Assembly (NCBI GenBank): GCA_035079385.1
Contig: JAVHKY010000010.1
Coordinates: forward strand, 2,914,001 to 2,978,000
DNA length: 64,000 bases
From: Aspidiotus rigidus
Taxonomy: Eukaryota; Arthropoda; Insecta; Hemiptera; Diaspididae
Direction: 5' to 3'
Numbering within the stretch: the stretch's first letter is position 1; every line of letters starts with the position of its first letter. Made by a program: the position numbers and the translations under genes. Shown here one piece after another: positions 30,041 to 42,002 of the stretch. The notes below the pieces were generated by a model. It was given only the letters and a program-made list of their open reading frames with translations, ran no database searches and was not told where the DNA came from.

Positions 30041-32300
30041 TCTTGACAACCACGAAAACGAGTCATAAATCTTATGCTACTTTCACATCGAGGAGGATCG
30101 TATCTGCCTGTATATTCTGTATAGTCAATGTATTGCGCGTTATATTTCAGGGTTTTGCTATTCATATCACACCAAACACCCCCCCCCCCTCATTTTATTA
30201 AATTTATGTTGACGAAATTCGAATTGCTGGCGTAGATTCTATCAAAAAGATAATATTGGTCAGTATTGAGTTGATGAAATTTGAAGGCTTTGTTTTGATC
30301 ACATCCAATTGATTCTGTTAAAATTATTGTTCTTGAGAACGAAGGATTAATGGTATAAGTCTTGGAAAACAGTTCGGGGATCTTCGTTTATTCAGCTGGC
30401 TCGGGCTAAATGTAGCTGAAATTGAAATCAGATTTTCCGAACAATATAAATTATAGAGTCGTTATTACCAGAAATAAATTTTGAAATGGGTTATTGGAGT
30501 GAATGAAATATGAGAGTTTTACAGTTACATATACGATTCTCCTCAATGTCCTAATTTAATTTTCCAAGTCGATATCGAGTATCGTAGCAATGTGTATATT
30601 ATATTTCGATAATTCGTTTTTATTGAAGATAATTTCGCCTTTGTCTAGTTCTTTCTATGTTTGTATATTCTCGTTTTTAACATAATTTTTCAAAATGGTA
30701 TCTTTGTCCTTTTTTACATTTTTGTACATTTTTTATGATTCGACGTTTTTTAAACTGATAACTGCTATTCAAATTTGCCTTTATTTATTGTTCACTTTTT
30801 TTTTTTTTAAATCAATGAAGGTAACAATTAAATATTGAAGAAGTTTTTTGCTTATTGTATTCTTCATTATTCCGTTTCATATTTATCGAACAAATCTAAA
30901 TTATTGAGAAAATGTTGAAAATATGTTTTAGTTCTCACAAAGGTTTTGAAAGATACTGCGATTATGTTCAATTTGAGGAGTGTGCAATGATTCAGATTTT
31001 TTATCTCGATCGAATTTTCATGTTAATTTCAATAGAAAATAATACGGACGTGAGTATTGTCAAATACAGTATTGTTTTATTTTTTTAAATTTGCCTCTCA
31101 AGACTCCGAGGCAACTGCCTGTGATTATTTAACCTTTCTTTTCAGTATTTTGTATTTCTTTCTGATTTACTTCACGTAGTCAATGGTTTACTTCAATTTT
31201 CCCTTCATTTTTACGTAATACTCATCTGTGTAGAAATTTTCAATTTTAATGATTCTCTTTCATCTGTTGTTTCCTTGCTTTGAAAATTTCAATACATACA
31301 ATGTTTTATGTACCTTCTGTTTGTTATTATTTCTTTTTCATGATGGGTTTTCGAGTTTGAAGACCACATGATATTTAAAAGATGAAGATTTTTTTACCTA
31401 CATGCAATAAATGGTAGCAACAAGTTGAGAGAATATTTTGAGCTAGATTTTTTGGACCAAAAAAGAACCTTGTCTAACATTATGCGAGCCAAAATTTTGC
31501 TCGGTTTCTTTCGCTTGTTGCAAAGCGACATGAGAAATATTGACTGTTAATGATATAGAGATCGAACGCGAGTTAAGGATGCTCGAGGTAGGCACAGATC
31601 TTCTATGTTGAGCCAAATGAGGAGGAACAATGATAAGAAAAATTTTCTGGCGCAGTCAAATGAATAAAGATCATTTTTAATCAAATAAATTCAATTTTTT
31701 TCGTGACAACGAATGATTTAAATTTTTTAGTTGAAAGCTTTTATTGCCACATATAAAAAGATTTATCACGAATATAGGGGCAATTAATTGAACTTATTAT
31801 CAATAGGTATCGAAAAGAAATGGGGTATCGATAGGGCTCTATCCAGTGGGCCATACTATATGCTGAGACTGGAAAACTTGAACTCGAATTTGCAGATTTC
31901 TGGATCGGGTCGACGGTCTTTCAACCCTCGGATTTCCACTGGTGAAATGGGGCGAAATACGGGTAAAAACATTCAAAAAGTCAAAAATTGACAACGAAGA
32001 TGAAGACGAATTTTTCTTGTTTAGAAAAAGAAAAAGGTGAACGGAGAGCTGAATCAAGTTGAAAGCCGATGAATCATGAAATACATTCTACTGAATCTAT
32101 ACAGAAGTCTAGTTCCTCCTCGACTAGATTGCGGAGCCCCTATCTATATAATCTAGCTACCGTGGCAACGGTATCATTACTGATCTCATCTCTTAGACTC
32201 GTACACGAAGCACACAAAACGAGTTATGAACATAATATTTTGTATGACAGCGTCTGAATCGCCTCTTCCGATGCGTCGAACAATTCTTTCATCTAACTTT
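30041..32300. other. frizzled 3' region, no gene seen
   Basis: AT-rich sequence with a C homopolymer at about 30180 and several AATAAA hexamers (first near 30473) that could end the frizzled mRNA. No protein-coding frame or repeat family stands out. Confidence 0.5.
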
Positions 32301-32302
32301 TT

Positions 32303-32556
32303 AACAGGAAACCTGTTTCATCGAGGGATATTTCGAAAAAAATTTCCGTCATCCGGCTGGAAACCCTCACCCCATGTAGCTCTGAATTCAACATGTTTTT
32401 CCAAGTGCTCCTCCTATCATAGTATAGCTTGTTTTTCCAAGTCTCAATCTCATTGTATTTCCGTATAGCCCGGAATTCAAAATTTTTCCAAGTCCCCACG
32501 TTTCCCATAAAACGGATTCCCTGCACCCTTCGTTCAACTCTATTAAAAAACCGTTG
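32303..32556. mobile_element. Palindrome-ended repeat element (copy 3)
   Basis: The left palindrome AACAGGAAACCTGTT at 32303-32317 is preceded by TT (TTAACAGG). The right end CATAAAACGGATTCCCTG is followed by the diverged family tail (CCTTCGTTCAACTC...TTAAAAAACCG). At ~250 bp this is the shortest two-ended copy. Minisatellite remnants occur in the middle (AATTTTTCCAAGTCCCC). Confidence 0.6.
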
Positions 32557-32559
32557 AAT

Positions 32560-34330
32560 TTTACGTATCTGTATCTTAATTGCCCCGTCTCTCCATTCAC
32601 GAATCAAAAAAAAAAAAGTATTCTTAATATCGTAGATAATTAAAAATAATTAAAATTATGTCCCTATTTCGCAGAAACTTGATTAAAAGGAGCTCAAAGT
32701 ATTTATTAATTGTGGTTTTAACATTCTAAGAGAAGCGTCAGTCAAGTACATAGATAATTTATGAAAATTAAGTCGTTGCATTTGTAAATCAAAATTCTTT
32801 TATTTTATTTCATTATTTTTTTTCTGATTAAATTTACGTACGAGAAAAGAAAATATTTTAGTACAAAAATTAACTGATAAGGCTTGGTCATGATGGGGTC
32901 AAATGAAGAAAAATTTATTATATGGAACTGCCATAGAAATTCACGAGAACAAAAATATAAATGGAAATAAAGATGAATTTCGAATGAATTTTTCATATAA
33001 TATTTTAGAACCTCCCGACGTTCATATGATTGCAGTATTAAAAAATTAACGGAATTTCCAAAAGTTCAGAATTAGATATTAACTCTAGTTTGAATTTCCT
33101 TTTCAGTATAGTCAGGCAGTTGTTTTTCTACATTTTGTGTGTAATATACGGTATTGTACTTGAGATTCCATCAAATATAAAAGCAACTTTGCAGAAAGGA
33201 GAAAAAAAAAGAAAACACGTGATGCCTAAAGATGAAGAACATTTTTGTTTCCGAAAGTAGGAGGCAAAAAGAACATCATGACAAGATAATTCAAGGAAGT
33301 AGGTGTGCTTATGAAGGACTCAGCTAGGTAATAAAAATTGCAGATAAAAAATATTTTAAAAAATTAATATTTCCGTACAAAAAAGAAGTAACCGATAAAA
33401 TATAATTTCTGTAAAGAATGTAAATATTCGATCCAATAAAGTTTATTATTGTTATTAATGACCGGTGACTTTCATGCAGCCTTCCGTGTTTACTCGGAGA
33501 GTAGGTATGATATTTCCTGCCTCTTTTAAAAAATATTTCTCAAATCTTGTTGTTTCACGTTTTTCATAGAATAAATATATGATTATGTTTCATTATTTTG
33601 TATTTATATTTCACGAAGGAAATGAAAGAGTGATAGCGAACTGACTCAGTTTCTAGGAAACAAAGAACTTGAAGTGCCTAATTACAACATTCTTTAATGA
33701 TATATTAATATTATGAATTATCGATAGCAGCTAGCAGCAATTGAATCAATCAATGTAAAATATATGACTTTACGCGCACTACGACCCTACTAATAGTCTG
33801 TTGCGAAATATGGCATTCAATTCTAAAGGGCAGGAAGGTAAGTTTAGAGAAAGTCATTCTTGGGATTGTATCCAGATATTATAATATACCTTGTGAAAAG
33901 TCTTAATACGAAACTATTATTATTGTGATAGATGACTCAAAAATCATTAGCTTCAGTTGAATAGTTTGAGGGTATAATAGACTGAAAGAAAAAAAGAAAA
34001 AAAAAAGTCTCTAAAATAATTTATTTATGCAGGGTATTGCAGCCGCACTGTACAGCTTCAGCTTTTGGCTTGAACTTATGACCTTGAAAAATAGAGCTTT
34101 ACCTTTTGGTTTCCAACTCTTGTAAAAATATAGCTGGTTTTCAGCTTTTTCAATTTTTTTTATGTATCAGTCTACCCCTTAATTTGGTCATTCAAAATTC
34201 AAGATCGATCGCAGAATTTTGAAGTTTCCTTGACATGGCAGAATGGCACTGTGGGAGAGAGAAGTCGAAGGCAATTCATTCTGGTTGGATGTTAGGAATG
34301 GGAACAAAGCAATTTACTATTGAGGAGAAC
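32560..34330. other. Gene-free AT-rich stretch
   Basis: No ORF, repeat or RNA gene that I can support. There are short A tracts and an AATAAA near 33434. Confidence 0.5.
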
Positions 34331-34536
34331 TTTGGGGCTATATATAATGATAGTGGGGGACTTGAAAAATTTTTGACGTCTGAGCTATTATCATAAGAGG
34401 GGAAGTTAAAAACAACTGATCTATGACGTTTTCAGGTTGTGACGTCAGAAGGCTGACCTATGACATCATCGAATTGTGACTTCACGGGTCCGGACTTTGG
34501 AGCTATAAATTATATTAGGAGGGGGACTTGAAAAAA

Positions 34537-34797
34537 ACGACGGCTTCCGTAATGAAGTTGAACGAGGAATGCAGGGAACCTGTTTTATGAGTCAAATTCG
34601 TTTTGGTATTGAGAATTAAAGCGAGCCTAGACCTAGTATGAAGGAGGCCTACACCTACTATAAACCTAGGATGAAACAGGACATTAAGAATTTCGAAATA
34701 TCTTGAGAGTCGAAATTTTTACAAGTCCCCTTCCTATCATAATATAGCTCGGAGGTCGAAATGTTTCCAAATTTGCTTAAAAACCCCCCTTCCTGTT
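34537..34797. mobile_element. Palindrome-ended repeat element (copy 4), reversed orientation
   Basis: It starts with the tail sequence CGACGGCTTCCGTAATGAAG and reads GCAGGGAACCTGTTTTATGA at 34571. The other end is decayed: AAAAACCCCCCTTCCTG followed by TTAA at about 34796. Minisatellite units fill the middle. Confidence 0.5.
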
Positions 34798-34893
34798 AAA
34801 AACTGATCTATGACGTCATCAGATTGTGACGTCACAAGGCTGACCTACGACATCATCAAATCGTGATATCATAGATCCAGACTATGGAGCTAT

Positions 34894-35459
34894 ACCGGGT
34901 GGGGTAGAAAGATGTTACAAGTTAAATGGGAGTTTGCGCTAAATCTGTCGTAGCGCGAAAACGCAAAACGTTAGACGTATGGTTTAAATGTACGAATTTT
35001 GTATCTCAATTTTATCTTTAATTTGAGCCACATTCGAAGTCTCTACGACTTTCTTGAGCCGAGTTATGGACCAAAATGTGACAAAAATTGACCAATTTGC
35101 CAAGATTTCCAAAATAAGAAATTGATAAATTCCCCACTTCCAAGCTTCATAGGGTTATTTAGGTATTTTTTTCGGAATCAGCGTTAAATTTCACTTTCAA
35201 ATCGGATCAAATATGGGAGTTTGAACAATTTTTAATTTGTGAGAATTTTGGCAAATTGATCAATTTTTGGCACATTTTGGTCGATAACTCGGCTCAGAAA
35301 TGTCGTAGAAAGTTGAGTAGGGGCGCAAATTGAAGATAAAATTAAGATACAAATCTCGTAGATTTAATATGGGCATCTAACCTTCCGCGTTTTTGAGCTG
35401 GAGTGAATTTAGTTCAAACTCCCATTTAATTGGTAACATCTTTTTTTGTCCCACCCGGT
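34894..35459. mobile_element. Fold-back MITE, 566 bp, ends ACCGGGTGGG
   Basis: Inverted arms of ~230 bp (34894-35130 and 35225-35459) begin ACCGGGTGGG and end CCCACCCGGT, flanked by TA-rich sequence consistent with a TA duplication. It lies inside a minisatellite unit: joining the flanks restores GAGCTATATATGATAGG. Arm identity is moderate. A truncated relative is at 42003-42265. Confidence 0.75.
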
Positions 35460-36248
35460 ATATATGATAGGAGGGGACTAGAAAAATTTTCGACCTCTGA
35501 GCTGTATGTCATAGGAGGGGGACTTAGAAACAACCGATCTATCAAGTCATCAGATTGTGACGTCACGGGTCCGGACTTTGAAGTTATACGTATATATATT
35601 AGGAGGAGGCTTGAGAGAAAAAAAAAATTATCTATGAGGTCGTCAAATTGTGATATCATAGACCGGGACTGTGGAGCTATATACAATAGGAGGGGACTTG
35701 AAAAATTTTTGACCTCTGAGCTATATTTCATAGGAGGGCGACACGAAAATAACTGATCATCTATGACATCATCAGATTGTGATGTCACAAGGCTGACTTA
35801 TGACGTCATCAAATTGTGACTGGACTTTGGAGCTAAAAATGTCGACTTCCAAGCTATCAATGAGAGGGATAGGAAGGGGACTTGAAAAATTTTCGATCTT
35901 CGAGTTGTATGTGATACGGCTGGCGGACGGTGGAATTTTTTGCAACCCCCCCATAAAGCAAGTTGCTGTTATAAATTTATTCAATTCTTTCTTCTGTAAT
36001 ATACAACATCGAAATTTTTTCAAGTCCCACCTCGAATTCGTACTCTCGGTACGAATATTTCTTTTTTCAACTATGGCGAATTCTTACCACGGAGAATTTT
36101 TGCGTGGCGCGTCGTTCTTACAAAATCCAAGACCCACTGAGTTACCGTATTTCTTAGACCTGTCCGAACTCACTGTGCCGACGGGCCTAGGCTATGTTCT
36201 GCGACTCTTATAACACATTTTGTATTCGTTTATCATTGTTTATCTTAC

Positions 36249-36360
36249 CTGTTACGTGATGTAGGAGGTTTGTAGTGGTCGTCTCCGTCTGGTAAATTTC
36301 GGTTCGTTTTATAAATACGCTTTCAAATCCTGTTCCAGGAGTACCATATCCGTACACTTC
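36249..36360 (-). CDS. Candidate internal exon of an unknown gene
   Basis: A 112-bp open stretch is bounded by a good acceptor (GTGTTTAG) and donor (ACAG|GTAAGA). It encodes EVYGYGTPGTGFESVFIK and then RTEIYQTETTTTNLLHHVT. The reading looks protein-like rather than repeat-like, but I do not recognise it and could not find flanking exons that join in phase. It may be an exon of a gene whose other parts were disrupted by repeats. Confidence 0.3.
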
Positions 36361-36887
36361 CTAAACACGAAGCGGATCACGAGCATCTAGGCTGGCCGAT
36401 ATTGTAAAATGATGTCGGCCTCCTTGAACAAATGCAGAGCAAAGCAGCTGAATGTTACAGGAAATGGAATTTTCGATAGTGGTGTTTTAGTTTGATCATA
36501 TGCAATGTGAATTGTAATAAAACGCAACGTCGCTCCTGAAGACTTGTGTAGTATTCTTTTCCCTATGGGGTCCATCTAGAGACATTCGAGAAGAGAAGGT
36601 TATCATAAATCGTGTCAAACAAAATGAGATACTCAGGAAAAAGTGTCTGGATGGTAGCAATTAAGATCAATGATCTTATGTTTGTACTCTAATAGATATA
36701 CCGGTATATCTCTTCAGATATACCGGTATATCTCTTCTAGTGTAATTCGTGACCCTCGTATATGTTCTAATCTAGAATCGTACTAGGTTAAAAATGAAAC
36801 CAGGTGTGGGCTAAAGATAGGGAAAGTGGGACGACCGTGACCATTACAATAATGATACCGTAAACTACAATACTACATCTACCTTAA

Positions 36888-37109
36888 TTAATCATAAGTG
36901 AATTTTTTTCCCAACATTTCGGCTTTCTTAGAACCAACATACTCGAATTTCGAAGATCTGTTCTCTCTTCTAGTGGTTCGTAGTGAACTATTGCCGAGAC
37001 CAAGCCGCGAGTGAAGAGTAATTGGAGCAGAAGTTTGTCTACCTATATCGGTACCTACAAAATCGCGTACATAGTCGGACCAACACCTCGAGGTATTTAG
37101 TTTGGCCAA
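36888..37109 (-). CDS. Small hypothetical ORF, 73 residues
   Basis: Begins MAKLNTSRCWSDYVRDFVG and is Ser/Arg-rich (GNSSLRTTRRENRSSKFEYV). It is not part of a repeat I recognise. It starts near the promoter-like region 37130-37860 and points away from the candidate exon at 37870, so it could be the first exon of a divergent gene. No homologue recognised. Confidence 0.25.
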   Translation of the reverse strand: MAKLNTSRCWSDYVRDFVGTDIGRQTSAPITLHSRLGLGNSSLRTTRRENRSSKFEYVGSKKAEMLGKKFTYD

Positions 37110-37129
37110 GGTATGTTGAGATCTGAACT

Positions 37130-37869
37130 ATGCAGCATACGTTCGTACATTGCAATATCTGCGGTGGCGTATCGTTTCGTGGTACACTACTTTTTGTATA
37201 GTCATTGTTGAAATGCTACGACCATTAAGTTTAGGACTGAACAGTTGAGCCCTACGCATATTCGTAATGTAATGCCGACGTCGACGTGATGTGCCGCCGC
37301 AACGCTCTCATGCTCTCCGGTGATGGAAACCTCTGCTGGTTCGTAGTAATAATAATTTAATGCCGTTTGTGTACTATGTACACTGGTTTTCGCGAGAACA
37401 TGTTTTGGGTTTTTATTACTCGCAGTCAGTCAGTCACTCACTCACTAGGTAACTCATACCGGTAATAAATATCGCGCGAGCTTCTCTCGCTACACCTCGC
37501 CACTCCGACTTTGAGAGCTTATTTCTTTCCGCGCGACTTACTGACATCAGAGAATTTTGTTAGTTACGTATATCTACATATTATATTACCGAACCGCCGC
37601 GAATCATCGATACATCGTATTTATCTTTATCGATATTACTTCTTTACTTCTTGTGTCTTTCGTACTTGTATTTACTTCTTCTTTTCTTTCGTTGTTCGTA
37701 TTTTTCGGGCTATTATCAGCGTCGCGAAATCAAATGATTTTTCGTAAGTCAGCCTGCAGTGCCCGTGACGTACGGTAAGCTAAAATTATAACTTTGTGCG
37801 CGTGCTCCTTCGACTCGTCGCTACCATTTCACTTCACTAGACGAGAAGTGAGAGAAATTTTTCGATAGA
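37130..37869 (+). promoter_or_regulatory. Promoter-like, relatively GC-rich upstream region
   Basis: This stretch is more CpG-rich than its surroundings (e.g. GCCGACGTCGACGTGATG near 37274) and has tandem GTCAGTCAGTCACTCACTCA around 37425, resembling repeated initiator (TCAGT) sites. A likely first coding exon follows at 37870. No TATA box at a convincing distance. Inference only. Confidence 0.35.
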
Positions 37870-37930
37870 ATGAAAGAACAAATGGAATATGAAACTACAA
37901 AGAGTCAGGAAACGCTCCTCGTGCCAAGGG
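37870..37930 (+). CDS. Candidate first coding exon (about 20 residues) of an unknown gene
   Basis: ATG at 37870 opens MKEQMEYETTKSQETLLVPR and runs into a strong donor (AAGGG|GTAAGTC) at 37931. It is preceded by a promoter-like region. The downstream exons were not found; next on this side come gene-free sequence and a Penelope-like element, so the intron may be long. Product unknown. Confidence 0.4.
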
Positions 37931-38848
37931 GTAAGTCGCTTCTTCATTATTGCTCGCGCGTCAACCTTTGCAATCAAAATTTTGTTTGTTTTCGCGAATT
38001 TTCTGTGCCGTTGCGGTCCACCTTACAGTGAATAGTATTTTCGAAATAAATGTTTATTCTAATTTTATTAGCGTGGAAAAAGCGTGAACAAAATCTACAG
38101 AAACATTCTCCCTCTCGCCTTCTTCTTACTGTGCTAACTTTTTAGGGGAACGTTTGACCCTCAACCTATTTCCCTCGAAGTTGTCCAAGCTTTCACGTCG
38201 TGGTCTCAGGTTCAATAGAATAACGTGGAAAAGAAGAATAGTTCACTCACTCGAGCTCATTTGGCTACTCGATGCTATGTAATCACTTCCCATTATCGTA
38301 TAGTTTGTTGGAACAAACTTATATTACTGAGCAGGTTGCTGATGAGACGTACCTATGTGGTCACATTTCGACATTCCGAGGGAAAATTTTTCGAACGAAT
38401 CCTAAACTTTTCTATAAGATGACTTACTTTAAAACGTGACCTAGATCTGATAGTGAGCGTGAAATTATTTTGAAAGAGACGTTAATTGCAATAAAGACCG
38501 GAATTTTTGTCAAATAATGGTTTAGAATTTTAAATTTTTCAGCACAGATCGCTTTCGCTTATTTTGGAAATTCAATGCGTATAAGCCACTATTCTTACTT
38601 ACGAAATTGTCAAATTAATAAAATTGTCTACGTATTACGTTAACATGAAAGCGATTTTCTTCAGGGAGATTGGGCCTTCTTTATCTTCTTCGCGATATTC
38701 TTCTACATCGAGACGCTAATTGTAAAACAGCCGGTGCATCATGAATCATGACTTCTCATGAACCTTCGTACTTGATACCTTACGTAATTTTAGCAGGAAT
38801 TTTCCATGTCTATTTATCATGCTCCTTCACTTTCAGGCTACATACATC
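37931..38848. other. Possible intron, no feature seen
   Basis: AT-rich sequence after the candidate donor at 37931. No second exon, repeat or RNA gene that I can defend. Confidence 0.4.
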
Positions 38849-38859
38849 ATGATACATAG

Positions 38860-41200
38860 TGAAGAAGGGGTTTTTCAATTGTACAAATCTACTTTATTAG
38901 TTGCTTATACAAGAGTACTTTCGGGTGTTATCCCATCATCGGTTGTGAGTTTTTATAGTATAATACTGTGATCTTATTGGCTATAACAATGCTGTGTTGT
39001 GATTGGTTCACTTCTTAGAGACTTATTTTTACAATAATATGACATTTTGTTCTTATTGGCTACAATATACTGCTTTGTGATTGGTTCAATCTATTGTTCT
39101 AAGTGCTGCGTTTCTATTGACTACCAGGATTCCTGCCGTCTCATTGGTTGGTTTCGTTCTTCTTCTCTCGTCCAATCACCAGGCCGAATAATTTTTCGCT
39201 GTCAAATGTGATTACATTGTTCAAGAGGCAGGCTTTCTTCCTCTTGGCTTTTGCAATCTCCATTTGTTCCCAGAGTTTTCTTCTCTTTGTGCGATTCTCT
39301 ACATGTATGACTTCAAATACTCCCTCCCTATGGTGGTGTTCGTTACACTGCCGTTTACCAAACAGTGACTTGTCATCTTCTTTCTCCCTCGCTTTTTTGT
39401 ACTCCTTTTTCCTGATCTCAAACTTTCTCCCAGTCTCACCGATATAGATCCCCTCGCACTGTTCACAACTGAGCTTGTACACTCCGCTTAAGCTTTCCTT
39501 GTCCTTTTGTTCCGTCTGGTCATTGCTGATTCTCTTCACCATGGGTTGGTTATTCTGGATACCCACATTCACATCGTAGCCATTGAAGGCCTTTATCACC
39601 TTGTTTGTGTACTTTCCTATATAGGTATGGTATCGATCCGGAGTACTTTCTCACTATGCTATCATGGGTTCCTTTCTTTGTTTCCATTTTCCCAAAGACT
39701 CCCTCCACCACACATCTGCGGTAGCCATTGGCTTCTGCAATCTGCTTTACTATCTCGATCTCTTTCCTCTTCTCTTCGTTGTTCTTGAGGATAGAAATTA
39801 CCCGATAGCAGTAGTTCTGGATTGCCGCTAACTTGTGCCCGGGGTGGTGGTAGGAGTCATTTGGGATGATGGTATCGGTATGCGTCGGCTTCCTGTAGAT
39901 TTTGTATTCTATCCTATTGTTCTCCATTGTGAGTGTTAGGTCCAAATAGTTGATGGTCTCATTGCCTTTTTCCACTGTGAATTTGATGCTCTCATTCATC
40001 GCGTTCATTTCTGAAAGGAATAGATCCACCTGTCTATCAGTGCCTGACCACACAATTAGGATATCATCTACATATCTGGTCCAGTGTTTGATCGAGTTTC
40101 TGAACTTGCTGCCCTTCAAAATCTTGTTTTCCATATCATTCATGAATATCTCTGCCAGTATTGGTGACAGCGGTGATCCCATCGCAAGTCCCCTTTCCTG
40201 ACACTAGAACCTGTTATTGAAGCGGCAGTAATTCTGGCTCAAGATCTCCTCCACTATGTTGGCGTACTTCGACCCATCGGGGTTCCCATGGTATCTGTTG
40301 TTTTTGAGCAGAGTGAGAAGTTCCTCCTTCGGTATGGTACCAAACATATTAGTCACATCAAAGGATATCAGCTTGTCGTTACTCCTGATTTCCAACTTGT
40401 CCAGTTGCTCAATCAGCTCTCCGTTGTTTCTGATACTTCGTCTGGGTGCAAACTGGTAGTTTTCTTTCAGGAATGTGGTCACGATCTTCGCTATCTTGTA
40501 GCATGGTGAATGCTGTTGACCAAGGGTCTCATCGGACGGTTTGCTTTGTGGAGTTTTACAAGCCCCTTGAGTTTTGGTGCAACCGGGTTCATCTCAAGCG
40601 TCCTTCCATTGCCGGGTACATTGTTCCGTTTCAACACAGCTTTCAGGTCATCTTGGTATTTCCGTGTTGGGTCCCTTGCCAGCTCTTGGTATCCATTAAC
40701 TGCGATGTACGACTCCAATTTTTGGGTGTAGTCCTCCTTCTCCATTACCACTACCGTGCTGCCCTTGTCCGCCTTTGTCAAAATCAGGTTGTTCTGTCGG
40801 ATCTTCTTTTGTAGATTTGTGACCTTCCTCTGCATTACTTGCGTTCTGTCATAGGTTCGGCACATATCCTCTTTGATGTCCCACAGTACTTTCCCAATTT
40901 TAGTCCGGGCTTCTGGTCTCACGTCGTGTTCCATGGTTTGGATTACTTGTTCGCAGCTAATGGCCATGCTTTCAAGCCTACACTGGTTCAGCCTCTCTGG
41001 CTGCACGTACTTGGTGCCTTTGTCCAGCAGTCTTCTTTCTTCTTCTGTGAAGGTGACGCTTGATAGGTTCTCGGTTCTGGAAGCAAATTTGTGCTCAACT
41101 CTCGCTGTCCCTTCCTTTCTTTCTTCTTTCTTCCGGGTCAGTTCGGCAAGCTTCTTCTTGATCTGTTTTGTTTGGGCTTCCACTCGGATGAGTTCCGATA
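38860..41200 (-). mobile_element. Penelope-like retroelement (RT plus GIY-YIG), degraded
   Basis: Read on the minus strand. The N-terminal block is at 41183-40491 (ILTKADKGSTVVVMEKEDY, typical of Penelope-like elements). The reverse transcriptase follows at 40482-39550 (LISFDVTNMFGTIP, GLAMGSPLSPILAEIFM, RYVDDILIVW), then the GIY-YIG nuclease at 39599-39141 (GVYKLSCEQCEGIYIGETGR). The gene is dead: a frameshift near 40490, an in-frame TAG at 40204-40206 before the GSPLSP block, and another frameshift near 39640. The 11-bp direct repeat ATGATACATAG at 38849-38859 and 41201-41211 probably is the target-site duplication, so the copy is 5'-truncated just before the ORF. The downstream tail, 38860-39140, is non-coding. 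Confidence 0.88.
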
Positions 41201-41211
41201 ATGATACATAG

Positions 41212-41880
41212 GACTCAGAAAAACTTAAGTATCTTCAAGATTTCGATTTGAAGTCTCAATACCAATATTAATTTTTTTCAGGGCATATTTCAAGCCCATG
41301 AAGACGTTCGAGGGTTTCACAGAATTTTCCAAGTTTGTTTTTTCAAATTCTAGAAACAATTTTATAATGGAAACCAAGAAGTTAGAAACGTCCACCATTA
41401 TTTTATTTTGAGCCTGTAAGAAGTTTCCAATGAATTTTTTATGGTATTTTTTTTTCGAATTCTATGAATGATTTTATGTAGAGTACGCCAGGGATTAATT
41501 TTTAGGTACGCAAAATTGGAATTGGGTCTCGCAGTTGTGTGTTGTCAATGGAATTTGTAGGCGTAGCGAAGGAATCAACTGGAGAAAGATGTGATGTCCC
41601 TTGCTTGGGGGTTTGTTTCATAATCTGCGTTAATTGAAACAAGCAGGAAATCTGCTTGATGAGGTTCTTGAATTTCCTTCTAGACCAGATTGAAAGCAGA
41701 GCCACTGAGAGGGGAGAAAAACTGACACCATTTCCCCCGGCCCCGGTATTTGCAAGGAGCCTAGGTTCATGTTAAATTAGGTTTAGAATTAAAATTTCGA
41801 CCATGGTTTACAGACAAAAAAGTATTTAGATGCTGGCAACGGGCAACCCGCAAGCCTCGCAGTTCCGTGGAAAACAGCTA
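41212..41880. other. Gene-free stretch after the Penelope element
   Basis: No ORF or repeat recognised. It ends where the minisatellite starts at about 41880. Confidence 0.45.
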
Positions 41881-42002
41881 GTCTTATAAGTTTTCCAATT
41901 TGCTCTCCTATCATATATGGCTCATCATTGTCTTATAGCTCGAGAGTCGAAATTTTTCCAAGTCCTTCTCTTATCATATTATATAGCTCCCTATCATCAT
42001 AA
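41880..42002. repeat. Minisatellite units (~45 bp)
   Basis: About two to three copies of the dispersed unit in reverse orientation, with TCCTATCATATATGGCTC and AGCTCGAGAGTCGAAATTTT and CCAAGTCC boxes. Confidence 0.65.

Larger units (their letters stand above)
34340..36010. repeat. Mosaic of ~45-bp minisatellite and CRE-like TGACGTCA modules
   Basis: Two modules alternate. One is the dispersed minisatellite (GAGCTATATATGATAGGAGG, then GACTTGAAAAATTTTCGACC) at about 34340, 34720, 35460, 35690 and 35870. The other is a ~90-bp unit with paired near-palindromes (CTATGACGTCATCAGATTGT, then GACGTCACGGGTCCGGACTT) at about 34419, 34450, 34805, 35541, 35633, 35760 and 35800. Reading frames open on both strands come from the periodicity. 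A palindrome-ended element and a fold-back element interrupt the mosaic. Confidence 0.7.

Noticed and set aside
35430..36213. Plus and minus ORFs of 80-137 residues
   Set aside because: They read through the minisatellite and TGACGTCA modules and share its repeated phrases.
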